This document shows, piece after piece, positions 22,064 through 29,034 of a stretch of 64,000 nucleotides of DNA; the first letter of the stretch is position 1; each line of letters starts with the position of its first letter. Both the position numbers and the translations under genes were made by a program. The stretch is from Stakelama sediminis (GTDB lineage: Bacteria; Pseudomonadota; Alphaproteobacteria; Sphingomonadales; Sphingomonadaceae), in contig NZ_JACIJI010000006.1 of assembly GCF_014199335.1 (NCBI RefSeq), positions 1 through 64,000 of the forward strand, read 5' to 3'. The notes under the pieces are model-generated. The model was not told the DNA's origin, ran no database searches, and saw only the letters and a list, made by a program, of their open reading frames with translations.

Positions 22064-23197
22064 ATGGTGGTGCGGCGTCGTGACCCTTCGGAGCGTGGGC
22101 AGCTTGATTTGTTTCGCGCGCTCCCCGGCGACTTCGCGCCACGAGATGCGCAGGATCTCATGGCCTATCCTTTTTTCTCCCTCTCCAAATCCCATCGCGT
22201 CGCCCCGATCGACTTCGCGGCCGGCGACATCACGATCCGCGTCGAGGCCGTTCCAGATCATGGCATGGCCACGATCTGGGATGCCGACATCCTGATCTGG
22301 GCTGCCAGCCAGATCGTCGAAGCCCGCGACAACGGGCTTCGCACGTCCAGGCTGATGGCCGCGACGCCCTATGAAATCCTCACCTATGTCGGACGCGGCA
22401 CATCGCTGCGCGACTATCAGCGCCTCAAGGCGGCGCTGGACCGGCTGCAATCGACCACCATCTCGACCTCGATCCGCCAGCCCACCGAGGGCCGCCGCCA
22501 CCGTTTTTCATGGATCAACGAATGGCAGGAGCGCACCGACCGCAATGGACGGCCGGACGGTATCGAACTCATCGTCCCCGACTGGTTCTACAAAGCCGTC
22601 CTCGATGACGCGCTCATCCTCACCATCGACCCGGCCTATTTCTATCTGACCGGCGGTCTCGACCGCTGGCTCTACCGCATCGTGCGCAAGCACGGCGGCC
22701 GCCAGCGCAACGGCTGGCGTTTCGACCTGCGCCACCTCCACGTCAAATCCGGCAGTCTGTCGCCGTTCAAACGCTTCGCGTTCGAGCTACGCGACATCGT
22801 GCGGCGCCAGCCGCTGCCCGGCTACGTCCTGTCGCTGGAGGTGGAAATCGGCGGGCGCACGCTGCTCGCTTTCGAGCCGCTCCCGGCCTGTGGAAAACCT
22901 GTGGACGGCTTCGTGCTATCGGGAACCCGGACTATCGTGCCATCGGGAACCCAAGGCTCGTGCTATCAGGAACCCAAACCAGCCTTAACGTCCGGGAATC
23001 GCAGGCGGATTCGCGCCCTTAACTTAGAGTCTAACCAAGAATCTAACCTTGAAGAGCGCGCGCGCGATGTGGAACACCTCATCCGCGACGCCGCCAGAAA
23101 CCTCAGCGTAGCCGCGAAAAAGCGCGTCCCGACCGCACAGGTCGGCGATCCCGAAGCGCCCTGGCTTCCCCTCGATCCGCCGGGGGAACGCCGATGA
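22064..23197 (+). CDS. repA: Replication initiator protein RepA
   Basis: A 377-residue replication initiator A-type protein: YPFFSLSKSHRVAPIDFAAGDITIRVEAVPDHGMATIWDADILIWAASQI, YVGRGTSLRDYQRLKAALDRLQSTTI, GGLDRWLYRIVRKHGG. It has the double winged-helix layout of iteron-binding initiators. Its 3' end carries iterons and a DnaA box inside the coding sequence, which matches in-gene origins. It would replicate the excised circular form. The start is at an ATG 18 bases after the RdfS-like gene, and the stop overlaps parA by 4 bases. Confidence 0.9.
   Translation: MVVRRRDPSERGQLDLFRALPGDFAPRDAQDLMAYPFFSLSKSHRVAPIDFAAGDITIRVEAVPDHGMATIWDADILIWAASQIVEARDNGLRTSRLMAATPYEILTYVGRGTSLRDYQRLKAALDRLQSTTISTSIRQPTEGRRHRFSWINEWQERTDRNGRPDGIELIVPDWFYKAVLDDALILTIDPAYFYLTGGLDRWLYRIVRKHGGRQRNGWRFDLRHLHVKSGSLSPFKRFAFELRDIVRRQPLPGYVLSLEVEIGGRTLLAFEPLPACGKPVDGFVLSGTRTIVPSGTQGSCYQEPKPALTSGNRRRIRALNLESNQESNLEERARDVEHLIRDAARNLSVAAKKRVPTAQVGDPEAPWLPLDPPGERR
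22889..22975 (+). other. Putative origin: DnaA box and three iterons inside repA
   Basis: TGTGGAAAA at 22889-22897 is, on the minus strand, TTTTCCACA and fits the DnaA-box consensus TTWTNCACA. Three 17-bp direct repeats follow: CGTGCTATCGGGAACCC (22912-22928), CGTGCCATCGGGAACCC (22936-22952) and CGTGCTATCAGGAACCC (22959-22975). Start-to-start spacing is 24 and 23 bases, about two helical turns, as in iteron origins. Confidence 0.65.
23018..23053 (+). other. A+T-richer stretch with tandem 12-mers, possible unwinding element
   Basis: Just after the iterons the sequence becomes A+T-richer and repeats AGTCTAACCAAG / AATCTAACCTTG in tandem (12-bp period). This is the form of a DNA unwinding element. 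It is still inside repA (residues NLESNQESNLEE). Confidence 0.45.
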
Positions 23198-23847
23198 TCG
23201 TCGCGCTTCTCAATCAGAAAGGCGGTGTCGGGAAGACGACGCTCGCCCTCCATCTCGCCGGTGAACTCGCCGGGCGCGGGCGCCGTGTCACGCTGATCGA
23301 TGCGGACCCACAGGGTTCGGCGCTCGACTGGTCCGAGCAGCGCAGTCGTGAGGGCCTGCCGCGCGCGTTCGGTGTCGTCGGCCTGGCGCGCGATACGCTC
23401 CACCGCGAAGTACCCGAGCTGGCGCGCGATGTCGATCACATCGTCATCGACGGCCCGCCGCGTGTCGCCGGCCTCATGCGGTCGGCCTTGCTCGCCGCCG
23501 ACCTCGTGCTGATCCCGGTGCAGCCATCGCCGCTCGACGGCTGGGCCTCGGCCGAAATGCTATCGCTCCTGTCAGAAGCGCGCATCTACCGGCCGCAGCT
23601 CGTCGCCCGCTTCGTTCTCAATCGCTGCGCCGCACGTACCGTCATCGCGCGCGAGACGGCCGAGACGCTGGCCGATCACGATCCGCCAGTGCTCGCCACG
23701 ACCGTCGGCCAGCGCATCGTCTTCGCCGACGCCGCGCAGTCCGGGCGGCTCGCCTCGGAGATCGACAGCCGCTCGTCCGCCGGACGCGAGATCACCGCGC
23801 TCGCATCCGAGATCGGGCGGCTGCGCATCGGGAGGGACGGTTCATGA
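23194..23847 (+). CDS. parA: ParA-family partition ATPase
   Basis: A 217-residue ParA/MinD-type ATPase. The deviant Walker A QKGGVGKTTLALHLA is at residues 8-22, Walker A' LIDADPQGSALDW at 36-48 and Walker B HIVIDGPPR near 84. It lacks an N-terminal DNA-binding domain, so it is the short type. It overlaps repA and the methyltransferase gene by 4 bases each. It should stabilise the circular form of the element. A classical ParB is not adjacent; the 61-residue protein two genes on may be the partner. Confidence 0.92.
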   Translation: MIVALLNQKGGVGKTTLALHLAGELAGRGRRVTLIDADPQGSALDWSEQRSREGLPRAFGVVGLARDTLHREVPELARDVDHIVIDGPPRVAGLMRSALLAADLVLIPVQPSPLDGWASAEMLSLLSEARIYRPQLVARFVLNRCAARTVIARETAETLADHDPPVLATTVGQRIVFADAAQSGRLASEIDSRSSAGREITALASEIGRLRIGRDGS

Positions 23848-24587
23848 TCGTCCTCACCGGCGACTGCCGCGAACTCATGCCGGCGCGCGGCCCGTTCGAC
23901 ATGATCCTCGCCGATCCGCCCTATGGCGACACCTCGCTTGCCTGGGATCGGCGCGTCGAGGGCTGGCTGGCGCTGGCGCGCGCCGCGCTCAAGCCCAGCG
24001 GGTCGATCTGGGTCTTCGGCTCGCTGCGCAGCATCATGGCGACCGCCACCCGTTTTGCGGACGCTGGATTGCGCATCGCGCAGGAGATCGTCTGGGAGAA
24101 GCAGAACGGCTCCAGTTTTCATGCCGACCGCTTCAAGCGCGTGCATGAGCTGGCGGTGCAGTTCTATGCGGCCGAGACGGCCTGGCGCGACATCTACAAC
24201 GACGTCCAGACCACGCCAGATGCGACGGCCCGCACAGTCCGCCGCAAGCAGCGTCCTCCCCATACCGGCCAGATCGACGCCGGCCATTACGTCAGCCAGG
24301 ACGGCGGGCCGCGCATCATGCGGTCGGTCATCTACCTGCGCAACTGCCACGGCCGCGCGATCCATCCGACCGAAAAGCCGTCGGTGCTGCTCGAAATCCT
24401 GATCCGCACGAGCTGCCCGCAAGGCGGGTTGCTCGGCGACTGGTTCGCAGGGTCGGGCGCGGCCGGCGAAGCCTGCCGGCTGTCCGCCCGCCGCTATATC
24501 GGCTGCGAGATCGATCCCGTCATGGCCGAGCGCGCCCGTTCACGGCTCGCCTCGCTTTTGCCCTTCGGCGACGGAGGCGCGTCATGA
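23844..24587 (+). CDS. DNA adenine methyltransferase, beta class (CcrM/DAM-type fold)
   Basis: A 247-residue DNA methylase. The catalytic DPPYGD is at residues 24-29. The SAM-binding motif I (DWFAGSGAAGEAC) lies near residue 200, so motif IV precedes motif I, the beta-class order, and IHPTEKPSVLLEILI marks the link. Target sequence cannot be read from sequence. With no restriction partner nearby it is probably an orphan methylase that protects the element or times its replication. It overlaps parA and the next gene by 4 bases. Confidence 0.9.
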   Translation: MIVLTGDCRELMPARGPFDMILADPPYGDTSLAWDRRVEGWLALARAALKPSGSIWVFGSLRSIMATATRFADAGLRIAQEIVWEKQNGSSFHADRFKRVHELAVQFYAAETAWRDIYNDVQTTPDATARTVRRKQRPPHTGQIDAGHYVSQDGGPRIMRSVIYLRNCHGRAIHPTEKPSVLLEILIRTSCPQGGLLGDWFAGSGAAGEACRLSARRYIGCEIDPVMAERARSRLASLLPFGDGGAS

Positions 24588-24769
24588 CGGCCCGCGCCGA
24601 AAAGCGCGGCTTCGCCAAGCGCCCCGCCGATCCCGAGCAATGGATCAAGACGGCCGAGAGTCCACCGTGCGCATCCGAGGCGACCGCCTACTCGGCGCGG
24701 CTCACCATCGACGTGACGCCCGAGCTGCGCGGCCGCGAATTTCCCCCGACCCCAGGAGACCCCACATGA
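24584..24769 (+). CDS. Small protein, possibly a truncated ribbon-helix-helix partition partner
   Basis: A 61-residue protein held in the operon by 4-base overlaps on both sides. The segment ARLTIDVTPELRGR looks like the strand and first helix of a ribbon-helix-helix protein. In proteins of related ICEs, as I recall them, about 20 further residues of helix precede the C-terminal REFP; here RGR is followed at once by EFPP. This suggests an in-frame internal deletion. DNA binding may be lost. Confidence in the gene is higher than in the interpretation. Confidence 0.6.
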   Translation: MTARAEKRGFAKRPADPEQWIKTAESPPCASEATAYSARLTIDVTPELRGREFPPTPGDPT

Positions 24770-25287
24770 CCGGCACCGCGGCCCCCCGCGTGCGCGGCGG
24801 CCCGATGCCGTCCGCGCTCTCCCATGATCGCATGACCCGCGTCGAACTGACGTGGATCGAGAAGAAGATCGAATACTGGATCAGGTTTGGCCAGGCGGCG
24901 AACGAACAGATCGTCGACCGTCGCCAGCGCATTCTCTCTTTCCGGCCGAACACCGTCTTCGCCTTCGTGCGATGGGCGGCGAACGACTTCGGAACGATCA
25001 TCTCGCGCATCGACATTGTGCGTGCGGTCGAGCCGGGCGAGGCTTACCAGACGCTGCCTTTCGTGCGGCCGGGCGGCGAAATCCTACTGAAGATCGAAGG
25101 CTGGCCAAAGGTCGAGGACGTGCTGCGCCACGTCGATGCGATCGAGGCGATCGGCATCGATGCGGACGCCGTTTCGCCGGAGCACTGGCGGCACGTCCAC
25201 AACCGGATGGCCGCCGCCCATCAGCCGCGCGCCTATACGCTCGAACAGCATCGCGCCTTCCTCCTGCGCAGGAAGGTGCAGCCATGA
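24766..25287 (+). CDS. DUF2840 domain protein
   Basis: A 173-residue protein. VELTWIEKKIEYWIRFGQAANEQIVDRRQRILSFRPNTVFAFVRWAANDFGT and the C terminus match DUF2840, found next to traF in alphaproteobacterial conjugation loci. No catalytic motif is visible and its job is unknown. The ATG at 24766 overlaps the previous stop (ATGA) and its own stop overlaps traF, so it is translationally coupled in the operon. Confidence 0.85.
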   Translation: MTGTAAPRVRGGPMPSALSHDRMTRVELTWIEKKIEYWIRFGQAANEQIVDRRQRILSFRPNTVFAFVRWAANDFGTIISRIDIVRAVEPGEAYQTLPFVRPGGEILLKIEGWPKVEDVLRHVDAIEAIGIDADAVSPEHWRHVHNRMAAAHQPRAYTLEQHRAFLLRRKVQP

Positions 25288-25829
25288 CGCGCACCAGCCT
25301 CCTCCTCGTCATGGCGCTCGCCACGATGGGCATCGGCTATCCGGCGCTCACGCCGATGCCGATCAAGCTGATGTGGAACGCCTCGGCCAGCGCGCCCATC
25401 GGCCTCTACACGATCGACTTCGACGGCCCGTTCGACGTCACCGATCTGGTCGCGGTCGACGCACCCAAACCGCTCTCCGCCTTCATGGCCGAGCGCGGCT
25501 ATCTGCCCAAGGGCGTGCCGCTGCTCAAGCGCGTTCTCGGCGTTTCCGGGCAGATCGTTTGCCGCATCGGCCGCACGATCACCGTGGACGGGATCGAAAT
25601 GGGCGCGGCGCTGGAGCGCGACCGCATCGGGCGGGAACTGCCGGTCTGGCAGGGCTGCCGCCGCATCCAGACCGGCGAAGTCTTCCTCATGAACTGGCAG
25701 GTCCGCGACAGCCTCGACGGCCGCTACTTCGGCCTGACTTCCACCGACCAGATCATCGGCCACGCGGCCCCGCTTTGGACCGACGAAGACGGCACCGGCC
25801 GCTTTGAATGGCGTGCTCCGACCCGGTGA
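25284..25829 (+). CDS. traF: TraF, S26-family signal peptidase of conjugation
   Basis: A 181-residue serine protease with an N-terminal membrane anchor (residues 4-22). The catalytic Ser is in NASASAPIGLY (Ser36) and the Lys in PLLKRVLG (Lys82). TraF of the Trb/IncP systems cyclises or matures the TrbC pilin; the trbC gene is present at 32622. The start overlaps the DUF2840 stop (ATGA). Length is normal for the family. Confidence 0.9.
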   Translation: MTRTSLLLVMALATMGIGYPALTPMPIKLMWNASASAPIGLYTIDFDGPFDVTDLVAVDAPKPLSAFMAERGYLPKGVPLLKRVLGVSGQIVCRIGRTITVDGIEMGAALERDRIGRELPVWQGCRRIQTGEVFLMNWQVRDSLDGRYFGLTSTDQIIGHAAPLWTDEDGTGRFEWRAPTR

Positions 25830-25840
25830 ACGCCTGGCCA

Positions 25841-25863
25841 TCGGCGGGAGCGGTGCCCGCCGA
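25841..25863 (+). promoter_or_regulatory. Leader hairpin with AGCGGTG loop
   Basis: TCGGCGGG (25841-25848) pairs perfectly with CCCGCCGA (25856-25863). It sits 34 bases before the DUF736 start and resembles the leader hairpins at 18796 and 19660 in stem length and GG-containing loop. It might be a transcription attenuator or a translation control element. Confidence 0.4.
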
Positions 25864-25896
25864 CGGCTTTCCCAACGCACCGCAAAGGAAGCAATC

Positions 25897-26244
25897 ATGC
25901 CTCAGATTGGTACATTCACACGCGAAGAGACCGGCTTCATCGGCAATCTTCTGACGCTGCTGCTCGTTCAGGACATCATCATCGTCCCGGCTGAGCCGTC
26001 AGACGCCGAAAACGCGCCCGATTATCGCGTTCACGTCTTCGATGCCATGAGCAACGAGACCACCGCCGAGATCGGCGCGGGGTGGAAGCGCATCGGCGAG
26101 AAGGCCGGCGAATATGTCGCCCTGTTGATCGACGATCCCACATTCATGCAGCCGATCCGCGCCAACCTGTTCCGCGACGACGATGCCGGAAAAGACTGGT
26201 CGCTGCACTGGTCGCGTCCGCGCGACCGCGCCGAGAAGGACTGA
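25897..26244 (+). CDS. DUF736 family protein
   Basis: A 115-residue protein. The start MPQIGTFTREETGFIGNLLTLLL and the C-terminal DPTFMQPIRANLFRDDDAGKDWSLHWSRPRDR are typical of DUF736, a small soluble family found on alphaproteobacterial plasmids and ICEs. Its function is not known. The ATG at 25897 follows AAAGGAAG, a good ribosome site, and 67 bases separate it from traF, with a hairpin between. Confidence 0.87.
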   Translation: MPQIGTFTREETGFIGNLLTLLLVQDIIIVPAEPSDAENAPDYRVHVFDAMSNETTAEIGAGWKRIGEKAGEYVALLIDDPTFMQPIRANLFRDDDAGKDWSLHWSRPRDRAEKD

Positions 26245-26247
26245 CCG

Positions 26248-27027
26248 ATGCCCGCTCGCCGTCCATCGACGAGCCATCGGAGTGCGCACGGGCGGCATCA
26301 CGCCGCCCGGCGCATGGCTCTCTTTCTCCTTTCCGGCCTGATCCTCGCAGCGAGCGCGACCGGCGCCGCTCATGCGCAATCCGCCCCCATCGCCCGTCCG
26401 GCCGCCGTCGATCCCTTTGCCGCCCACATTACCGAGGCGGCGCAGCGGTTCGGCATCCCCGGACGCTGGATTCGCGCCGTGCTGCGCGCCGAGAGCGCGG
26501 GCGACGTGCGCGCCATCTCGTCGGCGGGTGCATTGGGACTGATGCAGGTCATGCCTGACACATGGGCTGGCTTGCGCGTCCGCTACCGTCTCGGCCGCGA
26601 CCCTTTTGATCCGCGCGACAACATCATGGCGGGAGCGGCCTATCTGCGCGAAATGTGGGACCGCTATGGCGATGTCGGTGCGATGCTCGCGGCCTACAAC
26701 GCCGGTCCCGGCCGCTATGACGACCATCGCTCGACCGGCCGCGCGTTGCCGCCCGAAACACGGACCTATGTCGCCGCGCTCGTGCCGGTTCTCGGCGGCG
26801 CGGCGGCACCCGAAACGTCAATTCAGCGAGCCGATCCGCCACCCGACTGGCGCGAGGCGGCGATCTTCGTCGTGCGTTCCGCCGACGCTCGCTCCGCAGC
26901 GCCACGGTCGGCCAATGAGCGTTCGGACGACAGCCGATCCCCCGTCACGGCGAGGCCATCCGATCCGGCCGCAACATCGGATTCGCCCCTTGTCGTCGCA
27001 CGCTCCACTCCAGGAGATCGCCCATGA
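26248..27027 (+). CDS. VirB1-like lytic transglycosylase
   Basis: A 259-residue secreted enzyme. A signal peptide ends near AAHAQ (about residue 44). The SLT domain covers about residues 60-170, with the catalytic Glu in VLRAESAGDVRA and the motifs GALGLMQVMPDTW and AAYNAGPG. It would open peptidoglycan for assembly of the mating channel. The C-terminal 60 residues are Arg/Ser/Asp-rich and probably disordered. It is the last gene before the candidate oriT and the relaxase. Confidence 0.92.
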   Translation: MPARRPSTSHRSAHGRHHAARRMALFLLSGLILAASATGAAHAQSAPIARPAAVDPFAAHITEAAQRFGIPGRWIRAVLRAESAGDVRAISSAGALGLMQVMPDTWAGLRVRYRLGRDPFDPRDNIMAGAAYLREMWDRYGDVGAMLAAYNAGPGRYDDHRSTGRALPPETRTYVAALVPVLGGAAAPETSIQRADPPPDWREAAIFVVRSADARSAAPRSANERSDDSRSPVTARPSDPAATSDSPLVVARSTPGDRP

Positions 27028-27128
27028 GCGTGCGGGCCGCCATTCGCATCCTCTCGTGTTCCGGCGTGTCATGGAGGGCGCAAGGGGCAGAGGCAGGCAC
27101 AACAACCGGACGATGGCGAGATAAAAAG

Positions 27129-27260
27129 GCGCACGGTGCGCTTCGGTCGGTCGGTTGTTTTTGCTTGTTTTTTCGGCGCGTTCCGCACCGTGTCGTGCTT
27201 TCGCGCACCGTGCGACCCGCACCCATCTTCCTGATTTTCCTGTTCCTTTTGTACCGTGCG
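27129..27260. other. Candidate oriT / operator cluster before the relaxase
   Basis: The 243 bp between the transglycosylase and the relaxase carry four copies of a GCACCGTGC-like motif: the palindrome GCGCAC-g-GTGCGC (27129-27141), CCGCACCGTGTCG (27183-27195), CGCAC-c-GTGCG (27204-27214) and GTACCGTGCGG (27251-27261). Between them are T-rich runs unlike the surrounding DNA. Relaxase genes of this type usually lie beside oriT. No nick site can be assigned. An 85-codon frame (27024-27281) crosses this region but has no family signature. Confidence 0.5.
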
Positions 27261-27270
27261 GAGTTCCGCC

Positions 27271-29010
27271 ATGGCCGATGACAGCGAAATCCGCATCCGG
27301 CCTGGGCGCATCCGCTCGACCCGCGCACAGCAGGCCCGGCCCTTCATTTCGCAGGCGCTCGCCGCCGCGCAGAAGGCTGGGGGCCGCGTCTCCCGTTCCG
27401 GCAAGATCACGACGAGCAACCGCTCACGGTTCGGACGCGGCCAGCGCGCCAGCATTCAGGCCAACCGCCTGCTGACCGGCCGCTCGCGCATCGTCGTCAT
27501 CAAGACCCGCGTGGTGCGCCATAGCGCGCGCGCCGCGCCGCTGGCTGCGCATCTGACCTATCTGCGCCGCGACGGCGTGACCCGAGACGGGGAGAAGGCG
27601 AGGCTGTTCGGCCCCGAAGGCGACAACGTGGACGCGCGCGACTTCGCGGCGCGCTGCGAGGACGACCGGCACCATTTCCGCTTCATCGTCTCGCCCGAGG
27701 ACGCCGTGGATATGGCCGACCTCAAGGAACACGCCCGCGAACTGATGGGACAGATGGAAAAGGATCTCGGCACCAAGCTCGATTGGGTCGGTGTCGATCA
27801 CTGGAACACCGACAACCCCCATATCCATATCATCCTGCGCGGCCGCACCGACGACGGCCAGGACCTCGTGATCTCCCGCGATTACATCAAGGAGGGAATG
27901 CGCGCCCGCGCGCAGGATCTCGTCACCCAGGAGCTCGGCCAGCGCACCGATCTGGAGATCAACCGCAATCTGGAGCGGCAGGTCGAGGCCGAACGCTGGA
28001 CGCAGCTCGACCGGCAACTTGTCCGCGAGGCCGGCAAGTCGGGCATCATCGACCTCGCGCCGCAGCCCGGCCAGCAGCCGGACGAATTTCATGCGCTGAA
28101 GGTCGGCAGGCTGCGCACCCTCGAAATCCGTGGGCTGGCCGGACAGGTCGGACACCAGCAATGGTTCATCAAGGCCGAGGCCGAATCCGCGCTTCGCGAA
28201 CTCGGCGAGCGCGGCGACATTATCAAACGGATGCACCGCGCGCTGACCGAACGCTGCATCGAGCGCGGCTCGGGGAGCTATGTCCTCGCCGGCGAGAGCC
28301 TCGATGTTCCCGTCATCGGCCGCCTGGTCGAGCGCGGCCTTGACGACGAGCTGAAGGGAACGGCCTACGCCGTGGTCGACGGCGTGGACGGCCGCACCCA
28401 TCACATCAGGCTGCCGCATCTCGACGCCACCGGCGACAGCCCGCCGGGATCGATCGTCGAGCTGCGCGCTTACGAGGACGCGAAGGGCGATCGCCGTGTC
28501 GCGCTCGCCGTCCGCTCCGATCTCGATCTCCAGCATCAGGTGAGCGCCACCGGCGCGACCTGGCTCGACCGGCAATCCATCGCCCGCGAACCCGTCGCCA
28601 TGTCGGACGGCGGCTTCGGCGCCGAAGTGCGGGACGCGATGCGGCAACGCGCGGAGCATCTGGTCGGCGAAGGTCTCGCCGAGCAGCAAGGGCGCCGCGT
28701 CATCTTCAACCGCAACCTGATCGAGACGCTCCGCCGCCGCGAACTAGATGCCATGGCCAGCAGGCTCGCAAAGGAGACCGGCCAGCCATTCAAACCGGCC
28801 GAAAGCGGCGAATATGTTGCCGGCACATATCGCCAGCGTCTGACGCTCGCCTCCGGCCGCTTCGCCATGGTCGACGACGGCCTCGGCTTCCAGCTCGTGC
28901 CCTGGTCGCCATCCCTCGACAGGCAGCTCGGCCGCCACGTCTCCGGCGTCGCCCGCGACGGCGGCGGCGTCGATTGGGATTTCGGCCGTAAGCGCGGGCT
29001 CGGCCTCTAG
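27271..29010 (+). CDS. Relaxase/mobilization nuclease with DUF3363 (RlxS-like)
   Basis: A 579-residue relaxase. The HUH metal-binding motif is DHWNTDNPHIHIILRG (His177, His184, His186). A nucleophilic Tyr is expected in the N-terminal half (AHLTYLRRDG, about residue 92). The C-terminal half is DUF3363 (YAVVDGVDGRTHHIRLP). It nicks oriT and pilots the strand into the recipient. The type corresponds to RlxS of ICEMlSym. An in-frame GTG at 27256 is possible; the ATG at 27271 was chosen because the GGAG at about 27260-27263 serves it. The basic N terminus (RIRPGRIRSTRAQQARP) is usual. Confidence 0.92.
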   Translation: MADDSEIRIRPGRIRSTRAQQARPFISQALAAAQKAGGRVSRSGKITTSNRSRFGRGQRASIQANRLLTGRSRIVVIKTRVVRHSARAAPLAAHLTYLRRDGVTRDGEKARLFGPEGDNVDARDFAARCEDDRHHFRFIVSPEDAVDMADLKEHARELMGQMEKDLGTKLDWVGVDHWNTDNPHIHIILRGRTDDGQDLVISRDYIKEGMRARAQDLVTQELGQRTDLEINRNLERQVEAERWTQLDRQLVREAGKSGIIDLAPQPGQQPDEFHALKVGRLRTLEIRGLAGQVGHQQWFIKAEAESALRELGERGDIIKRMHRALTERCIERGSGSYVLAGESLDVPVIGRLVERGLDDELKGTAYAVVDGVDGRTHHIRLPHLDATGDSPPGSIVELRAYEDAKGDRRVALAVRSDLDLQHQVSATGATWLDRQSIAREPVAMSDGGFGAEVRDAMRQRAEHLVGEGLAEQQGRRVIFNRNLIETLRRRELDAMASRLAKETGQPFKPAESGEYVAGTYRQRLTLASGRFAMVDDGLGFQLVPWSPSLDRQLGRHVSGVARDGGGVDWDFGRKRGLGL

Positions 29011-29034
29011 CTTCAACAGACAAGGAACATCGCA

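Noticed and set aside
27024-27281. 85-codon frame starting at the transglycosylase stop
   Set aside because: Although the ATG overlaps the previous stop, the product is unlike any family and the DNA contains the palindromic repeats expected of oriT or operators.
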